NCBI RefSeq assembly: GCF_014062345.1
Contig: NZ_JACGLS010000005.1
Location: 1 to 64,000 of the forward strand
Length of the DNA stretch: 64,000 nucleotides
Direction: 5' to 3'
Source: Tenacibaculum pelagium
Lineage (GTDB): Bacteria; Bacteroidota; Bacteroidia; Flavobacteriales; Flavobacteriaceae
In this document: positions 32,767-41,929 of the stretch, piece by piece
Layout of the letters: each line of letters starts with the position of its first letter
Position numbering within the stretch: the first letter of the stretch is position 1
Notes under the pieces: model-generated
Seen by the model: only the letters and a program-made list of their open reading frames with translations
Database searches by the model: none
Told to the model about the DNA's origin: nothing
Made by a program: the position numbers and the translations under genes

Positions 32767-33711
32767 CTACAGCGCTTTTGCTTTTTTATCGAACTGAAAA
32801 CCGTTTAATAAACTTTGTGCATCCATTAATTTTTTACCAGAAATTTTGATTTGCTTTACAATAAGGTACCCGTCTTTAGTGGCAATCTTTAATTCTTTTT
32901 TAGAGGTAATTACAGTTCCTTCTTCAAATTCATGAGCTTCATGCTCTTTTGCTATTTTGTATATCTTAGCTGAAATTTCTTCTTCACCATTCATTATAGT
33001 AGTCCAAGCAGCAGGATATGGATTTAGCCCACGAATATGATTATAAATGTCATTTAATGGCTTAGACCAATCTATTTTACAATTATGAGGATATAGTTTG
33101 GGTGCTGATTTTTCTTCCAGTTCTGGTTGTTTGGTCGTCGTTATTTCTCCTTCAGCAATTAGATCAACAGTCTGAGCAACTAAATTTGCACCTAAGTACA
33201 TTAATTTATCATGTAATTCACCAACGATTTCATCTTCTTTAATTTCAACTTCTTTTTGAAGTATGATTTCTCCAGTATCAATTTTATCATCAATAAAGAA
33301 AGTGGTAACCCCTGTTTTTGTTTCTCCGTTTATAATAGCCCAATTTATTGGAGCTGCTCCACGATATTCAGGTAATAAAGAAGCGTGTAAATTAAATGTA
33401 CCATATTTAGGCATTGCCCAAACAGCTCTTGGTAACATTCTAAAAGCAACTACTATTTGTAAGTTGGCATTCCAATTTTTTAAATCCTCTTGAAACTCTT
33501 CGTCTTTTAAATTTCTTGGTTGAAGAATTGGTAAGTTTTGAGAAAGCGCATATTTTTTTACAGCAGATTGATTAATCTTACGACCTCTTCCAGCAGGTTT
33601 ATCAACTGCAGTAATTACACCGACAACATTATAATCATTCTCAACAAGGTGTTTTAAAATGGTTACTGCAAAATCTGGAGTTCCCATAAAAACGATACGT
33701 AAATCTTTCAT
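32767..33711 (-). CDS. fmt: Methionyl-tRNA formyltransferase
   Basis: 314 residues. It formylates initiator Met-tRNA using 10-formyl-THF. VFMGTPDFAV opens the Rossmann domain; FNLHASLLPEYRGAAPINWAI holds the catalytic Asn-His pair, with the catalytic Asp in the FIDDKIDTG loop; the C-terminal OB-like domain binds tRNA. Last gene of an operon with recQ (gap 3 bp) and the AAA ATPase. Confidence 0.96.
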   Translation of the reverse strand: MKDLRIVFMGTPDFAVTILKHLVENDYNVVGVITAVDKPAGRGRKINQSAVKKYALSQNLPILQPRNLKDEEFQEDLKNWNANLQIVVAFRMLPRAVWAMPKYGTFNLHASLLPEYRGAAPINWAIINGETKTGVTTFFIDDKIDTGEIILQKEVEIKEDEIVGELHDKLMYLGANLVAQTVDLIAEGEITTTKQPELEEKSAPKLYPHNCKIDWSKPLNDIYNHIRGLNPYPAAWTTIMNGEEEISAKIYKIAKEHEAHEFEEGTVITSKKELKIATKDGYLIVKQIKISGKKLMDAQSLLNGFQFDKKAKAL

Positions 33712-33714
33712 TTA

Positions 33715-35598
33715 TTATAAAGAGTATTTATTTCTGTTTAAAGTTATTTTTTCTTCTGATAACAGTTCTCGCAAAAGTATTAAAATATTAGCTTCTGTTT
33801 GATTTAGATGTATGCAGATTTCTTGAATGGTTAGAGGCTTGTTATCCTTTAATAATGTAATAATTGTTAAAGGATTTATTGTTTGAGTACTTTTCTTTTG
33901 CAAACAAACATCACAAATACCACATTCATTAGTAGATTTTTCTCCAAAATAATGAAGTAATTGTATGCTTCTACAGAGTGAATTATTTTTAATAAAATTA
34001 ATTAAAGATGCATTTTTATCTTTTTTTTGATTGAGATATACATCAATGTTTTTTGAGACTCTATTAATGGTTTTATCATCTTCTCTTGGATGTAAGAAAA
34101 ATAACTCTGCATTATTTGAATTCTGATTATATTCAATAAAATCAACTTCCTGTAATCGTTCTAATTTTTTAATTACTGCCCATGAAGTGATTCCTGTTTT
34201 TTTTGCAATATAAAACTCATCAATCTTTACTAAGTTTTCAAAAACACCACCATATAAACGTAAAAGTGTTTGTATAAATTTTTTTGAAGTTGGATGCTGT
34301 TGTGTGTAATTTAAAACCTGTTTACTTGATACTTTGAATTGTAGAGTTGATTTTTGATTGTAATTATTATTCAACTCAACAATTCCATTACTATTTAAAA
34401 TTTGTAATGCATTATAAGTTTTGTTAGGAATGAAGTTGTACTTATTACAAAACTCTAAAAAGTTAAAGCTAAAAGAATCTTCAATAAGCTCACCTTTAGC
34501 TATCTGAAAGTTTTGATATAATTTTTGATGAACCGTTTTTATCTCATCAATAGTTGGTAACGATTTTTCTAATAACTCTTTACTGAGTTTAATATCACTT
34601 TCGTTAGTTAAAACAACAGAGAAAGCTTTTTTACCATCTCGTCCGCCGCGACCAGCTTCTTGAATATAATTTTCTATAGATGAAGGAAGGTTTAGATGGA
34701 TAACAACCCTTACATTCGTTTTATCGATACCCATACCAAATGCGTTGGTAGCAACAATAATTGGAGTTTTTTCACTTATCCAATTATCAAAAGAAAGTTG
34801 TTTTTTAATGGTTGATAAACCACCATGATAGAAACTGCTTTTAAATCCGTTAGCGTTTAAGTAGCTGCTAATTTCTCTGGTTTTATTTCTTGAATTCACA
34901 TATACAATAGCTGGTGCTTTTGTTTTTGTGAAAATTTGTTTGATTTTATTTAGTTTGTCTTCAGTTTTAAAAATCTGATATGCTAAATTTTCGCGATAAA
35001 AAGATTTTTTAAATATTGTTGGATTATCTAGTCCTAAAGAACTAGCAATTGAATCAATTACTTTTGGGGTAGCGGTAGCTGTTAAAGCAATTAAATTTAC
35101 GTTTGGATGTAATTCCTTTAGAATTGAAATATTTTGATATGAAGGTCTAAAATCATGCCCCCATTCCGAGATACAATGCGCTTCATCAATAGCAATTAAA
35201 TTTACATCTAATTGTTTTATTTTTTCTTGGATAAAACGAGACTGTAATCGTTCGGGAGATAGATATAGAAACTTGGTTTTACCAAAACGAATATTATCAA
35301 ACAATGTAATAATTTCATCTTGTGTACTGCCAGAAGGAATTACAGTAGCTTTAATGCCCATATCTTTTAAACTAGTAACCTGATCTTGCATTAAAGCAAT
35401 TAAAGGAGAAATTACAACGCAAACTCCTTCTTTAACTAACGCAGGTATTTGAAAACAAATTGATTTACCACCACCAGTAGGTAATAAAGCAATGGTATTT
35501 TTGCCTTCTATTACCGAAGTTATTATTTCTTGCTGAGGATTTCTAAAAGAATCAAATCCCCAATATTGTTTTAATATTTGTAGTGGTTTATCATACAT
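33715..35598 (-). CDS. recQ: RecQ family ATP-dependent DNA helicase
   Basis: 627 residues. Superfamily 2 motifs: LLPTGGGKSICFQIPAL (Walker A), IDEAHCISEWGHDFRP (DEAH and aromatic loop), ALTATATP, ATNAFGMGIDKTNVR and QEAGRGGRDG. Beyond about residue 340 a long, weakly conserved region of about 200 residues precedes the Cys cluster (LCRSIQLL..NECGICDVC, about 545-568), which in E. coli RecQ follows the helicase directly. The end is a short winged-helix-like segment, and I see no HRDC domain. It unwinds DNA in recombination and repair. Gap 3 bp to each neighbour. Confidence 0.92.
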   Translation of the reverse strand: MYDKPLQILKQYWGFDSFRNPQQEIITSVIEGKNTIALLPTGGGKSICFQIPALVKEGVCVVISPLIALMQDQVTSLKDMGIKATVIPSGSTQDEIITLFDNIRFGKTKFLYLSPERLQSRFIQEKIKQLDVNLIAIDEAHCISEWGHDFRPSYQNISILKELHPNVNLIALTATATPKVIDSIASSLGLDNPTIFKKSFYRENLAYQIFKTEDKLNKIKQIFTKTKAPAIVYVNSRNKTREISSYLNANGFKSSFYHGGLSTIKKQLSFDNWISEKTPIIVATNAFGMGIDKTNVRVVIHLNLPSSIENYIQEAGRGGRDGKKAFSVVLTNESDIKLSKELLEKSLPTIDEIKTVHQKLYQNFQIAKGELIEDSFSFNFLEFCNKYNFIPNKTYNALQILNSNGIVELNNNYNQKSTLQFKVSSKQVLNYTQQHPTSKKFIQTLLRLYGGVFENLVKIDEFYIAKKTGITSWAVIKKLERLQEVDFIEYNQNSNNAELFFLHPREDDKTINRVSKNIDVYLNQKKDKNASLINFIKNNSLCRSIQLLHYFGEKSTNECGICDVCLQKKSTQTINPLTIITLLKDNKPLTIQEICIHLNQTEANILILLRELLSEEKITLNRNKYSL

Positions 35599-35601
35599 CG
35601 T

Positions 35602-36132
35602 TTATAACGAGTGTAAAATAAAATCGCAGCGTTCTTTTACAGTTCCAAACGGAACATCGATAATTTCGTATCCTATTTCTTCGTAAGCATCTTTTAAAAA
35701 TGTATCAATCTTTACAGCTTGCTCAAAAGTTTCGTAACGTTCGTTGTCTGATCTATATATATTTTTCCAAGGAGCACACATAAATACTTTTGTGTAGATG
35801 TATTTATTACTCTTCTCTTTATAAATAGGAGGATATTCACTTTCTAAATAATTCATATAGGCGTGTACATCAGGAATTCCTCTGTCAAAGAAAATAATTT
35901 CAGCATCACTTTTTTCAGCATCTAAATATTGTTGTTCACGACCTTCTAAAAGCATTTGACTAAATAATAAAGGTTGTTCTAAGAATAATTGATCTATCCC
36001 TTCTTTTTGAGCTTTAAGTGTTACCTCTCTTGATATTTCGGGCATACACTCGTAACCGCGTTTTATGAATTCTCGTAAAATTGAAGACTTTCCTGTACCA
36101 GGGCCACCTATTAAAACTATTTTCTGTTGCAT
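35602..36132 (-). CDS. Small P-loop ATPase/kinase (AAA_28-like, NadR-kinase-like)
   Basis: 176 residues. Walker A is GGPGTGKSS (9-17); IIFFDRGIPDVHAYM gives the Walker B/DRG motif; R residues in the lid lie near RSDNERYETF. The pattern matches the AAA_28 family, related to the ribosylnicotinamide kinase part of NadR and to thymidylate-kinase-like folds. The substrate is not known. First gene of the operon with recQ and fmt; a TATTTTTG -7 element (36137-36144, minus strand) lies directly before the ATG, implying an almost leaderless mRNA. Confidence 0.8.
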   Translation of the reverse strand: MQQKIVLIGGPGTGKSSILREFIKRGYECMPEISREVTLKAQKEGIDQLFLEQPLLFSQMLLEGREQQYLDAEKSDAEIIFFDRGIPDVHAYMNYLESEYPPIYKEKSNKYIYTKVFMCAPWKNIYRSDNERYETFEQAVKIDTFLKDAYEEIGYEIIDVPFGTVKERCDFILHSL

Positions 36133-36176
36133 TTGGCAAAAATAAAAGATTCAATTTATAAATGTAATAAATAGTG

Positions 36177-36184
36177 TAATTTTG
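36177..36184 (+). promoter_or_regulatory. -7 element upstream of the DUF493 gene
   Basis: TAATTTTG fits TAnnTTTG, 65 bases before the ATG at 36249; no TTG at the right distance upstream. Confidence 0.35.
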
Positions 36185-36248
36185 TGTTTCATCATTTTTA
36201 GGTACACTTTGTGATGATTAATTAAAAAATAGAGTAATAAAAAACAAT

Positions 36249-36530
36249 ATGTCAGATAGAGAAGCATTTTACGTAAAATTAAAAGCACAATTAGAAGATA
36301 CAACCACTTTTCCAGCTAAGTATTTATATAAATTTATTGTTCCAACTGATGGAAATCAAGAAGAAGAAGTAAAAGAATTATTTGATAAAGGAGGTGCAGT
36401 TATTGAAACTAAAAAATCTAAAACTGGCAAATACGTTAGTTTATCAATACACATTACGGTTAAAAATGCAGATATAGTAATTGATTATTATAAAAAAGCG
36501 GAAGCTGTTAAAGGAATAATTTCGTTATAA
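36249..36530 (+). CDS. DUF493 (YbeD-like) protein
   Basis: 93 residues with an ACT-like alpha/beta pattern: FPAKYLYKFIVPTDG, then SKTGKYVSLSIHITVKNADIVIDYYKKA, which resembles YbeD/DUF493, a small regulatory-type fold. The function is unknown. It starts the + strand group of isomerase genes (3 bp to the next gene), so it may be coexpressed with them. Confidence 0.82.
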   Translation: MSDREAFYVKLKAQLEDTTTFPAKYLYKFIVPTDGNQEEEVKELFDKGGAVIETKKSKTGKYVSLSIHITVKNADIVIDYYKKAEAVKGIISL

Positions 36531-36533
36531 GCT

Positions 36534-38144
36534 ATGTTTAAGAAATTCTCATTTTTACTGTTTTTTATTGTGAGTTCTTTTTCTTTTGCTCAAAAAGATA
36601 AAGAGTTGTTTCGCATAAATGATAAGCCAGTATTTGTTTCTGAATTTGAAGAGGTCTACAAAAAAAACTTAGATATTGTTGATGATGAAGATTCAAAAAA
36701 TATAGATAATTACCTAGATTTATATATTAATTATAAGTTGAAAGTACAGGAGGCATACAATTTAAAACTAGATACTTTAAAAAAATATAAAAGAGAGTTA
36801 GAAGGTTATAAAAAACAATTAATTGCTCCTTATTTACAAGATGAAGCCTATTTAGAAAGGTTAGTAAAAGAGGCTTATAATAGAAAAAAAAACGATGTTA
36901 AGGTTAGCCATATTTTAATTAAAATTCCTAAAGCTAATAGTATCGAGGTAGATACTTCGTTTTTGTATAAACAAATTTCTGATGCTAGAGAGCGAATTTT
37001 AAAAGGCGAGCTTTTTGAAAGTGTTGCAAAGGAAGTGTCTGAAGATCCATCAGTAAAATTAAATGGAGGGAATTTGGGATATTTTTCTGTTTTTAAAATG
37101 GTGTACCCTTTTGAGGATATGGCTTATAATACCGAAAAAGGAGCAGTGTCTAAACCTTTTAAAACAAGATTTGGATATCATATTATAAAAGTAAATGATA
37201 AACGACCATCTAAAGGAGAATTTGAAGTAGCCCATATATTGGTTAGGGGTAAAGGTACTATTGGTAAAACAAAAATAGACTCAGCGTATCAAAAATTAAA
37301 ATCTGGAGCAGATTTTAATCAGGTGGTTAAGCAATATTCAGAAGACATTGGAACAGCTTCTTTAGGAGGGAAGTTACCAAAATTCGGAACAGGATCGATG
37401 GTAGAACCTTTTGAGAATGAAGTTAGAGAATTACAAAGTATAGGAGCGTATAGCAAGCCATTTAAAACAAGATTTGGTTGGCATATTGTTAAGCTAATAA
37501 AAAAATATCCGATAGGTTCTTTTGATGAAGAGAAAAAGGAGTTGACAAGAAAAGTAAAAAGCACAAGTAGAGCAGCATTATCTAAACAATCGGTAATAGA
37601 TAAATTAAAAAAAGAATATAAAGTTGTAGAAAATAATCAGGCTTTAATTGATTTTTTTAATTCAAATACGCATCAATTAAAAAAGAAAGACTTAAAAGAA
37701 GTATTATTTTCAATAGAAGATAAGAATGTTTATAAGAAAGAGTTTTTAAAATTTATAGGACATAGCCATAATCCGTCAATTAAAAGCTTGTACGAGAAGT
37801 TTAAAAACCATCAAATAATTGAGTATTTTAAAGAAGATTTGGTTAATAAAGAACCTGCTTATAAACATACTTTATTAGAATATAAGGAAGGTTTATTGCT
37901 ATTTGATTTAATGCAGAAAGAAATTTGGGATAAATCAAGTAAAGACACTTCTGGACTTAAAGAGTTTTATTTAAGTAATCAAAATAAGTACAATAAAAAA
38001 CTAGAAGAAATTAGAGGTTTGGTAATGAATGATTATCAAAAGCAATTAGAAAAAGAATTAATAAACAATTTAAAGAAAAAGAGTACGATTGTAATTAAAG
38101 AAAGAGCATTAAAGAAGTTGAAAAAAAAATATAATCAATCTTAA
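36534..38144 (+). CDS. Periplasmic SurA-like peptidylprolyl isomerase with two parvulin domains
   Basis: 536 residues. Signal peptide (1-19, ending FSFAQ), a SurA-type helical N-terminal region, two parvulin/rotamase domains (about 122-225 with VSHILIK, GGNLGYF and GYHIIKV; about 230-330 with VAHILVRG, GGKLPKFG and GWHIVKL), and a basic helical C-terminal part. SurA-type chaperones escort outer-membrane proteins through the periplasm. It is the first of three related genes (next gap 2 bp), an arrangement seen in Flavobacteria. Confidence 0.9.
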   Translation: MFKKFSFLLFFIVSSFSFAQKDKELFRINDKPVFVSEFEEVYKKNLDIVDDEDSKNIDNYLDLYINYKLKVQEAYNLKLDTLKKYKRELEGYKKQLIAPYLQDEAYLERLVKEAYNRKKNDVKVSHILIKIPKANSIEVDTSFLYKQISDARERILKGELFESVAKEVSEDPSVKLNGGNLGYFSVFKMVYPFEDMAYNTEKGAVSKPFKTRFGYHIIKVNDKRPSKGEFEVAHILVRGKGTIGKTKIDSAYQKLKSGADFNQVVKQYSEDIGTASLGGKLPKFGTGSMVEPFENEVRELQSIGAYSKPFKTRFGWHIVKLIKKYPIGSFDEEKKELTRKVKSTSRAALSKQSVIDKLKKEYKVVENNQALIDFFNSNTHQLKKKDLKEVLFSIEDKNVYKKEFLKFIGHSHNPSIKSLYEKFKNHQIIEYFKEDLVNKEPAYKHTLLEYKEGLLLFDLMQKEIWDKSSKDTSGLKEFYLSNQNKYNKKLEEIRGLVMNDYQKQLEKELINNLKKKSTIVIKERALKKLKKKYNQS

Positions 38145-38146
38145 AA

Positions 38147-39004
38147 GTGAAGAAATTTACCTTTTTTTTAATAACAGTATTTATCGTTTCGTGTGATTTA
38201 ATAAGTTTAAAAACAGAAACGTTTAAAGAAGATCGCCCAATAGCTACTGTGTATAATAAAAATTTATACAAAAAAGATATTGAAGTACTGATACCTGAAA
38301 ATATTTCTAAAAAAGATAGTTTAGTTATTGTAAAAGGTTTGATAAACTCTTGGGCAAAACAACAGTTGTTACTAGTAAAAGCTGAAGAGAATATATCAGA
38401 AGTTAATAGTACTGAAATAGAAAATTTAGTAAACGATTATAAACAAAGTTTGTATATAAACGGATATAAAGAAAGGTTGATAAAGCAACAATTAGATACA
38501 ATTGTAAGTAATGGAGAAATAAAATCGTATTACGATAAAAATAAAGAAAATTTTAAGCTTAATGAAGAGTTATTACAGTTCGAATATATTCATTATGGTA
38601 AAGATTTTTTAGATAAAAAAGAGACTATAGTTCAGTTTAAATCAAATAAGCAAGAAGATAGAGAAGATTTAGAAAGACACCTGTTAAACTTTAAATCTTA
38701 CCGATTACAAGATTCAACTTGGGTTACTTTAGATTATTTAAAAGAAAATATTCCTCCTTTTCAGACAGAACCTAAGCAAAATTTGTTAAAATTATCCAAA
38801 TTCATACAAAAAGAAGATAGTTTAGGAGTATATTTGGTCGCTGTAAAAAATATGTTGCCAACTAATGCCATAGCTCCAGTAGCATTTGTTAGTTCGAGGA
38901 TAAAACAAATTATTTTACATAAAAGAAAATTAGAATTAATAAGAGAGATTGAAAAAACGCTGATAAATGATGCCATTCAAAACAAAAACTTTAAAGAATA
39001 CTAG
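38147..39004 (+). CDS. SurA-like lipoprotein without parvulin domain
   Basis: 285 residues from GTG 38147; no ATG gives the signal sequence. Lipoprotein signal ending in IVSC (Cys 16). The sequence is helical and Lys/Glu-rich (for example KGLINSWAKQQLLLVKAEEN), like SurA N- and C-terminal chaperone lobes, but no rotamase motif (HIL, GG, GYH) is present. So it is a chaperone-type member that has lost or never had isomerase activity. Its last 38 bp overlap the next gene, evidence of coupled translation. Confidence 0.75.
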   Translation: MKKFTFFLITVFIVSCDLISLKTETFKEDRPIATVYNKNLYKKDIEVLIPENISKKDSLVIVKGLINSWAKQQLLLVKAEENISEVNSTEIENLVNDYKQSLYINGYKERLIKQQLDTIVSNGEIKSYYDKNKENFKLNEELLQFEYIHYGKDFLDKKETIVQFKSNKQEDREDLERHLLNFKSYRLQDSTWVTLDYLKENIPPFQTEPKQNLLKLSKFIQKEDSLGVYLVAVKNMLPTNAIAPVAFVSSRIKQIILHKRKLELIREIEKTLINDAIQNKNFKEY

Positions 39005-40346
39005 TATTTTATTCACCTTTTTCTTAGCTAGTTTAGGAGCAGTAAACGCTCAGCAAACTAAAGTAGATGGAGTAGCGGTTGTAATAGGTGAAAACATTGT
39101 ATTAGATTCAGATATTGAAAAGTTTAAGCAAGAGGTTGAGGTGAGAAGTGAAGGTAAAGTTACCATTTCTAATTGTGAGATGCTTGAAGAATTAATGCAA
39201 CAAAAATTATTAGCACACCATGCAGTGGTTGATAGTGTTGTGGTTTCTCAAAGTGATATTGATGGGAAAGTTCAAAGAAGCATCGATTATTTCACTAATC
39301 AATATGGAAGTGAAGAAAAAGTAATTGAAGCTTACGGTTTTAATGATATTGATGATTTAAGAAAAGAACTAGGTAGAGTTCAAAAGGAAAATCTATTGAT
39401 AGAAAAAGAGCAGCAAAAAATTACTGAAACTATCGATGTTACTCCAGAAGAAGTACGTGTATATTTTAAAGGATTAAAAGATAAAAACGAATTACCAGAG
39501 ATTCCAGCTGAAGTAGAAATTGCACAGATTGTTTTAAAAGCAGAACCTGCTAAAGAAGAAAACGACCGAATTATTAATAAGCTAAATGAAATAAAAAAGC
39601 AAGTTGAAAACGGAGCAAGTTTCAAGCTAAAAGCAATTATTAATTCTGATGACCCTAGTGTTGCTAAAAATGGAGGAAGTATGGGAGTTATTACAAAAGA
39701 AACTGGTTTTGTTAAAGAGTTTAAAGAAGCTGCTTTTTCTTTAGAAGAAGGAGAAATTTCAGAACCTTTTAAATCACCTTTTGGTTATCATATTGTTTTA
39801 TTAAATAAGATAAGAGGTAATGGTAGAGATGTTTCTCATATTTTAATGCAACCAGAAATTGCAGATGATAAATTAAAAGAAACAAAAGAAGCTGCAGAGA
39901 AAGTTGTAAAAGAGATTAAAGAAGGTAAGTTAACTTTTGAAGAAGCGGTAAAAAAGTATTCAGAAGATGATGAAACAAAAAATAATGGAGGTTTAATAAT
40001 CAATCCATATACACAAGAAACAACTTTCGAATTAACAAGAATGCCTCCAGATTTATTTGCTAGAATTAGTGAACTTAAAAAAGGAGATTTATCTGATATT
40101 TTTTATGATGAAACTCGTGAGGGTGAAAAAATGTACAAAGTTATTTTTGTAAAGGATAAAACTGAAACACATACTGCTGATTTAGTTAAAGATTATGTTA
40201 GAATGCAACAGTTTGCCTTAGCAAAGAAAAAAGAAGAGGAAGTTGAAAAATGGTCGAAAGATAAAATTCAAGAAACTTATATCAAATTAGGAAACGATTA
40301 TAAAAAATGTACTTTCAAAAAAGATTGGAAGAAATCGAATAAATAG
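38967..40346 (+). CDS. surA: SurA-like periplasmic peptidylprolyl isomerase
   Basis: 459 residues, close to SurA (428). Signal peptide (about 1-29, ending AVNAQQ), SurA_N domain starting VDGVAVVIGENIVLDSDI, first parvulin domain (about 180-285; EIAQIVLKAEP, NGGSMGVI, GYHIVLLNK) and second parvulin-like domain (about 285-385; VSHILMQP, NNGGLIINP). It should fold and deliver outer-membrane beta-barrels. Starts inside the previous gene; the tandem ATGATG allows two starts one codon apart. Followed by a hairpin at 40371. Confidence 0.92.
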   Translation: MMPFKTKTLKNTSILFTFFLASLGAVNAQQTKVDGVAVVIGENIVLDSDIEKFKQEVEVRSEGKVTISNCEMLEELMQQKLLAHHAVVDSVVVSQSDIDGKVQRSIDYFTNQYGSEEKVIEAYGFNDIDDLRKELGRVQKENLLIEKEQQKITETIDVTPEEVRVYFKGLKDKNELPEIPAEVEIAQIVLKAEPAKEENDRIINKLNEIKKQVENGASFKLKAIINSDDPSVAKNGGSMGVITKETGFVKEFKEAAFSLEEGEISEPFKSPFGYHIVLLNKIRGNGRDVSHILMQPEIADDKLKETKEAAEKVVKEIKEGKLTFEEAVKKYSEDDETKNNGGLIINPYTQETTFELTRMPPDLFARISELKKGDLSDIFYDETREGEKMYKVIFVKDKTETHTADLVKDYVRMQQFALAKKKEEEVEKWSKDKIQETYIKLGNDYKKCTFKKDWKKSNK

Positions 40347-40370
40347 TACTTAATAAATTTAGTATATTGT

Positions 40371-40393
40371 GATTCCCGCGTAAAGCGGGAATC
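40371..40393 (+). terminator. ATTCCCGC hairpin between surA-like and moxR-like genes
   Basis: GATTCCCGC / GCGGGAATC 9-bp stem with a 5-base loop, followed by TTACTTT. It is nearly the same sequence as the hairpin after gapA at 30891, including the ATTGT-like flank. Confidence 0.65.
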
Positions 40394-40441
40394 TTACTTT
40401 ATAAAAGTTTGTAATTGAATTAAAAATATAAAAGATAAGCT

Positions 40442-41395
40442 ATGTCAGAAGTAACTGCTGTAAACGATTTAGTAAAAAAGTTTAACCAACTTCAAAAAGA
40501 AATAGGTAAAGTTATTATAGGTCAGCAAGAAGCAGTAGATTATACATTGTTGTCTATTTTATGTGGCGGACATTCACTTTTAATCGGAGTGCCAGGATTA
40601 GCAAAAACTTTATTAGTTAATACGATTTCGAGCGCTTTGGGCTTAAATTTCAACCGCATTCAGTTTACACCAGATTTAATGCCGTCTGATATTTTAGGGA
40701 GCGAAATTTTAGACGAAAACCGTCAGTTCAAATTTATAAAGGGACCTATTTTTTCTAATATTATTTTAGCGGATGAAATTAACCGTACACCACCAAAAAC
40801 ACAAGCCGCTTTATTAGAAGCAATGCAAGAGAAATCGGTTACGATTGCAGGACATCATTATAAATTAGACTTACCATTTTTCGTATTGGCAACTCAAAAC
40901 CCTATCGAGCAAGAAGGAACTTACCCGTTACCAGAAGCACAGTTAGATCGTTTTATGTTTTCAATTCATTTAGAATACCCAACTTTTGATGAAGAAGTGC
41001 AAGTTGTTAAGAATACAACTTCTAATATAAATCAAAAGGTAAATTCTATTTTTTCAACACAAGAAATTATTGAAGTTCAAAAGTTAATACGTAAAATACC
41101 AGTTGCTGATAATGTAGTAGAATATGCAGTAGGCTTAGTTGGTAAAACACGTCCTAAATCGGATAAAGCAACCGAATTAATTAAAAAATATATCGATTGG
41201 GGAGCTGGCCCAAGAGCTTCACAGAATTTAATTTTAGCAGCCAAAGCCCATGCAGCTGTAAATGGAAAGTACTCTCCAGATATTGAAGATGTACAAGCAG
41301 TAGCTATTCCTATTTTATCTCATAGAATAGTAAAGAACTATAAAGCAGAAGCAGAGGGAATAACTGTAAAAGAAATTATTAATTCATTGTTTTAA
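40442..41395 (+). CDS. MoxR family AAA+ ATPase
   Basis: 317 residues, no signal peptide. GVPGLAKTLLV (Walker A), ILADEINRTPPKTQAALLEAMQE (Walker B and the MoxR helix), ATQNPIEQEGTYPLPEAQLDRF (sensor 1) and WGAGPRASQNLILAAKA. MoxR ATPases remodel proteins, often with VWA-domain partners; no VWA gene follows here, which is less usual. It ends 1 bp before the NTF2-like lipoprotein gene. Confidence 0.93.
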   Translation: MSEVTAVNDLVKKFNQLQKEIGKVIIGQQEAVDYTLLSILCGGHSLLIGVPGLAKTLLVNTISSALGLNFNRIQFTPDLMPSDILGSEILDENRQFKFIKGPIFSNIILADEINRTPPKTQAALLEAMQEKSVTIAGHHYKLDLPFFVLATQNPIEQEGTYPLPEAQLDRFMFSIHLEYPTFDEEVQVVKNTTSNINQKVNSIFSTQEIIEVQKLIRKIPVADNVVEYAVGLVGKTRPKSDKATELIKKYIDWGAGPRASQNLILAAKAHAAVNGKYSPDIEDVQAVAIPILSHRIVKNYKAEAEGITVKEIINSLF

Positions 41396-41396
41396 G

Positions 41397-41852
41397 ATGA
41401 GAAAAACATATCCTTTAGTTTTTGGCTTATTATTTACTTTGACCTCATGCGTAGTTGAGGTAAAGAAGTCAAAAGAAAGATCTGTAGAAGAAGAAAAACA
41501 GGGAATTTTAGCAATTATGACTGCTCAAGAGAAAGCTTGGTCTAATCATGATTTGGAAGGTTTTATGAAGGGATATTGGAAAAGTGATTCTTTAAAATTT
41601 TATGGAAGTAATGGTATTACTTTTGGTTGGGACAAAACCTTAGCCAATTATAAAAAAGGATATCCAACACCTAAACATTCAGGAAAGCTGAATTTTAAGG
41701 TTAATGACATTTCAAAAATAAATAACGGAGCTTATTTTGTGATGGGAGAATATCATTTAAAAAGAGAAATAGGAGATGCTAAAGGTGTTTTCATGGTTAT
41801 CTTTAAAAAGATAGATGGGGATTGGAAAATTATTGCAGATACTTCGTGCTAA
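41397..41852 (+). CDS. NTF2-like (DUF4440) lipoprotein
   Basis: 151 residues. Lipoprotein signal ending in LTSC (Cys 18). The mature part has the SnoaL/DUF4440 pattern: EEKQGILAIMTAQEKAWSNHDLEGFMKGYW, a middle strand and IFKKIDGDWKIIADTSC at the end. This cone-like fold often binds small ligands; no catalytic set is apparent. One base separates it from the MoxR gene, so they share a transcript. Confidence 0.87.
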   Translation: MRKTYPLVFGLLFTLTSCVVEVKKSKERSVEEEKQGILAIMTAQEKAWSNHDLEGFMKGYWKSDSLKFYGSNGITFGWDKTLANYKKGYPTPKHSGKLNFKVNDISKINNGAYFVMGEYHLKREIGDAKGVFMVIFKKIDGDWKIIADTSC

Positions 41853-41868
41853 GTATAATTTTTTAGAT

Positions 41869-41910
41869 AAATAAGAAGAGCTAACTTTTAAAAGTTAGCT
41901 CTTCTTATTT
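41869..41910. terminator. Perfect palindromic terminator between converging genes
   Basis: The arms AAATAAGAAGAGCTAAC and GTTAGCTCTTCTTATTT enclose TTTTAAAA; the whole 42 bases are self-complementary and serve both strands. Confidence 0.9.
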
Positions 41911-41929
41911 ATAATTGATTTGTAAATTC

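Noticed and set aside
33715..36132. Helicase plus small ATPase as an anti-phage defence pair
   Set aside because: The two genes form an operon with fmt, have intact housekeeping-type motifs, and no nuclease or effector is near.
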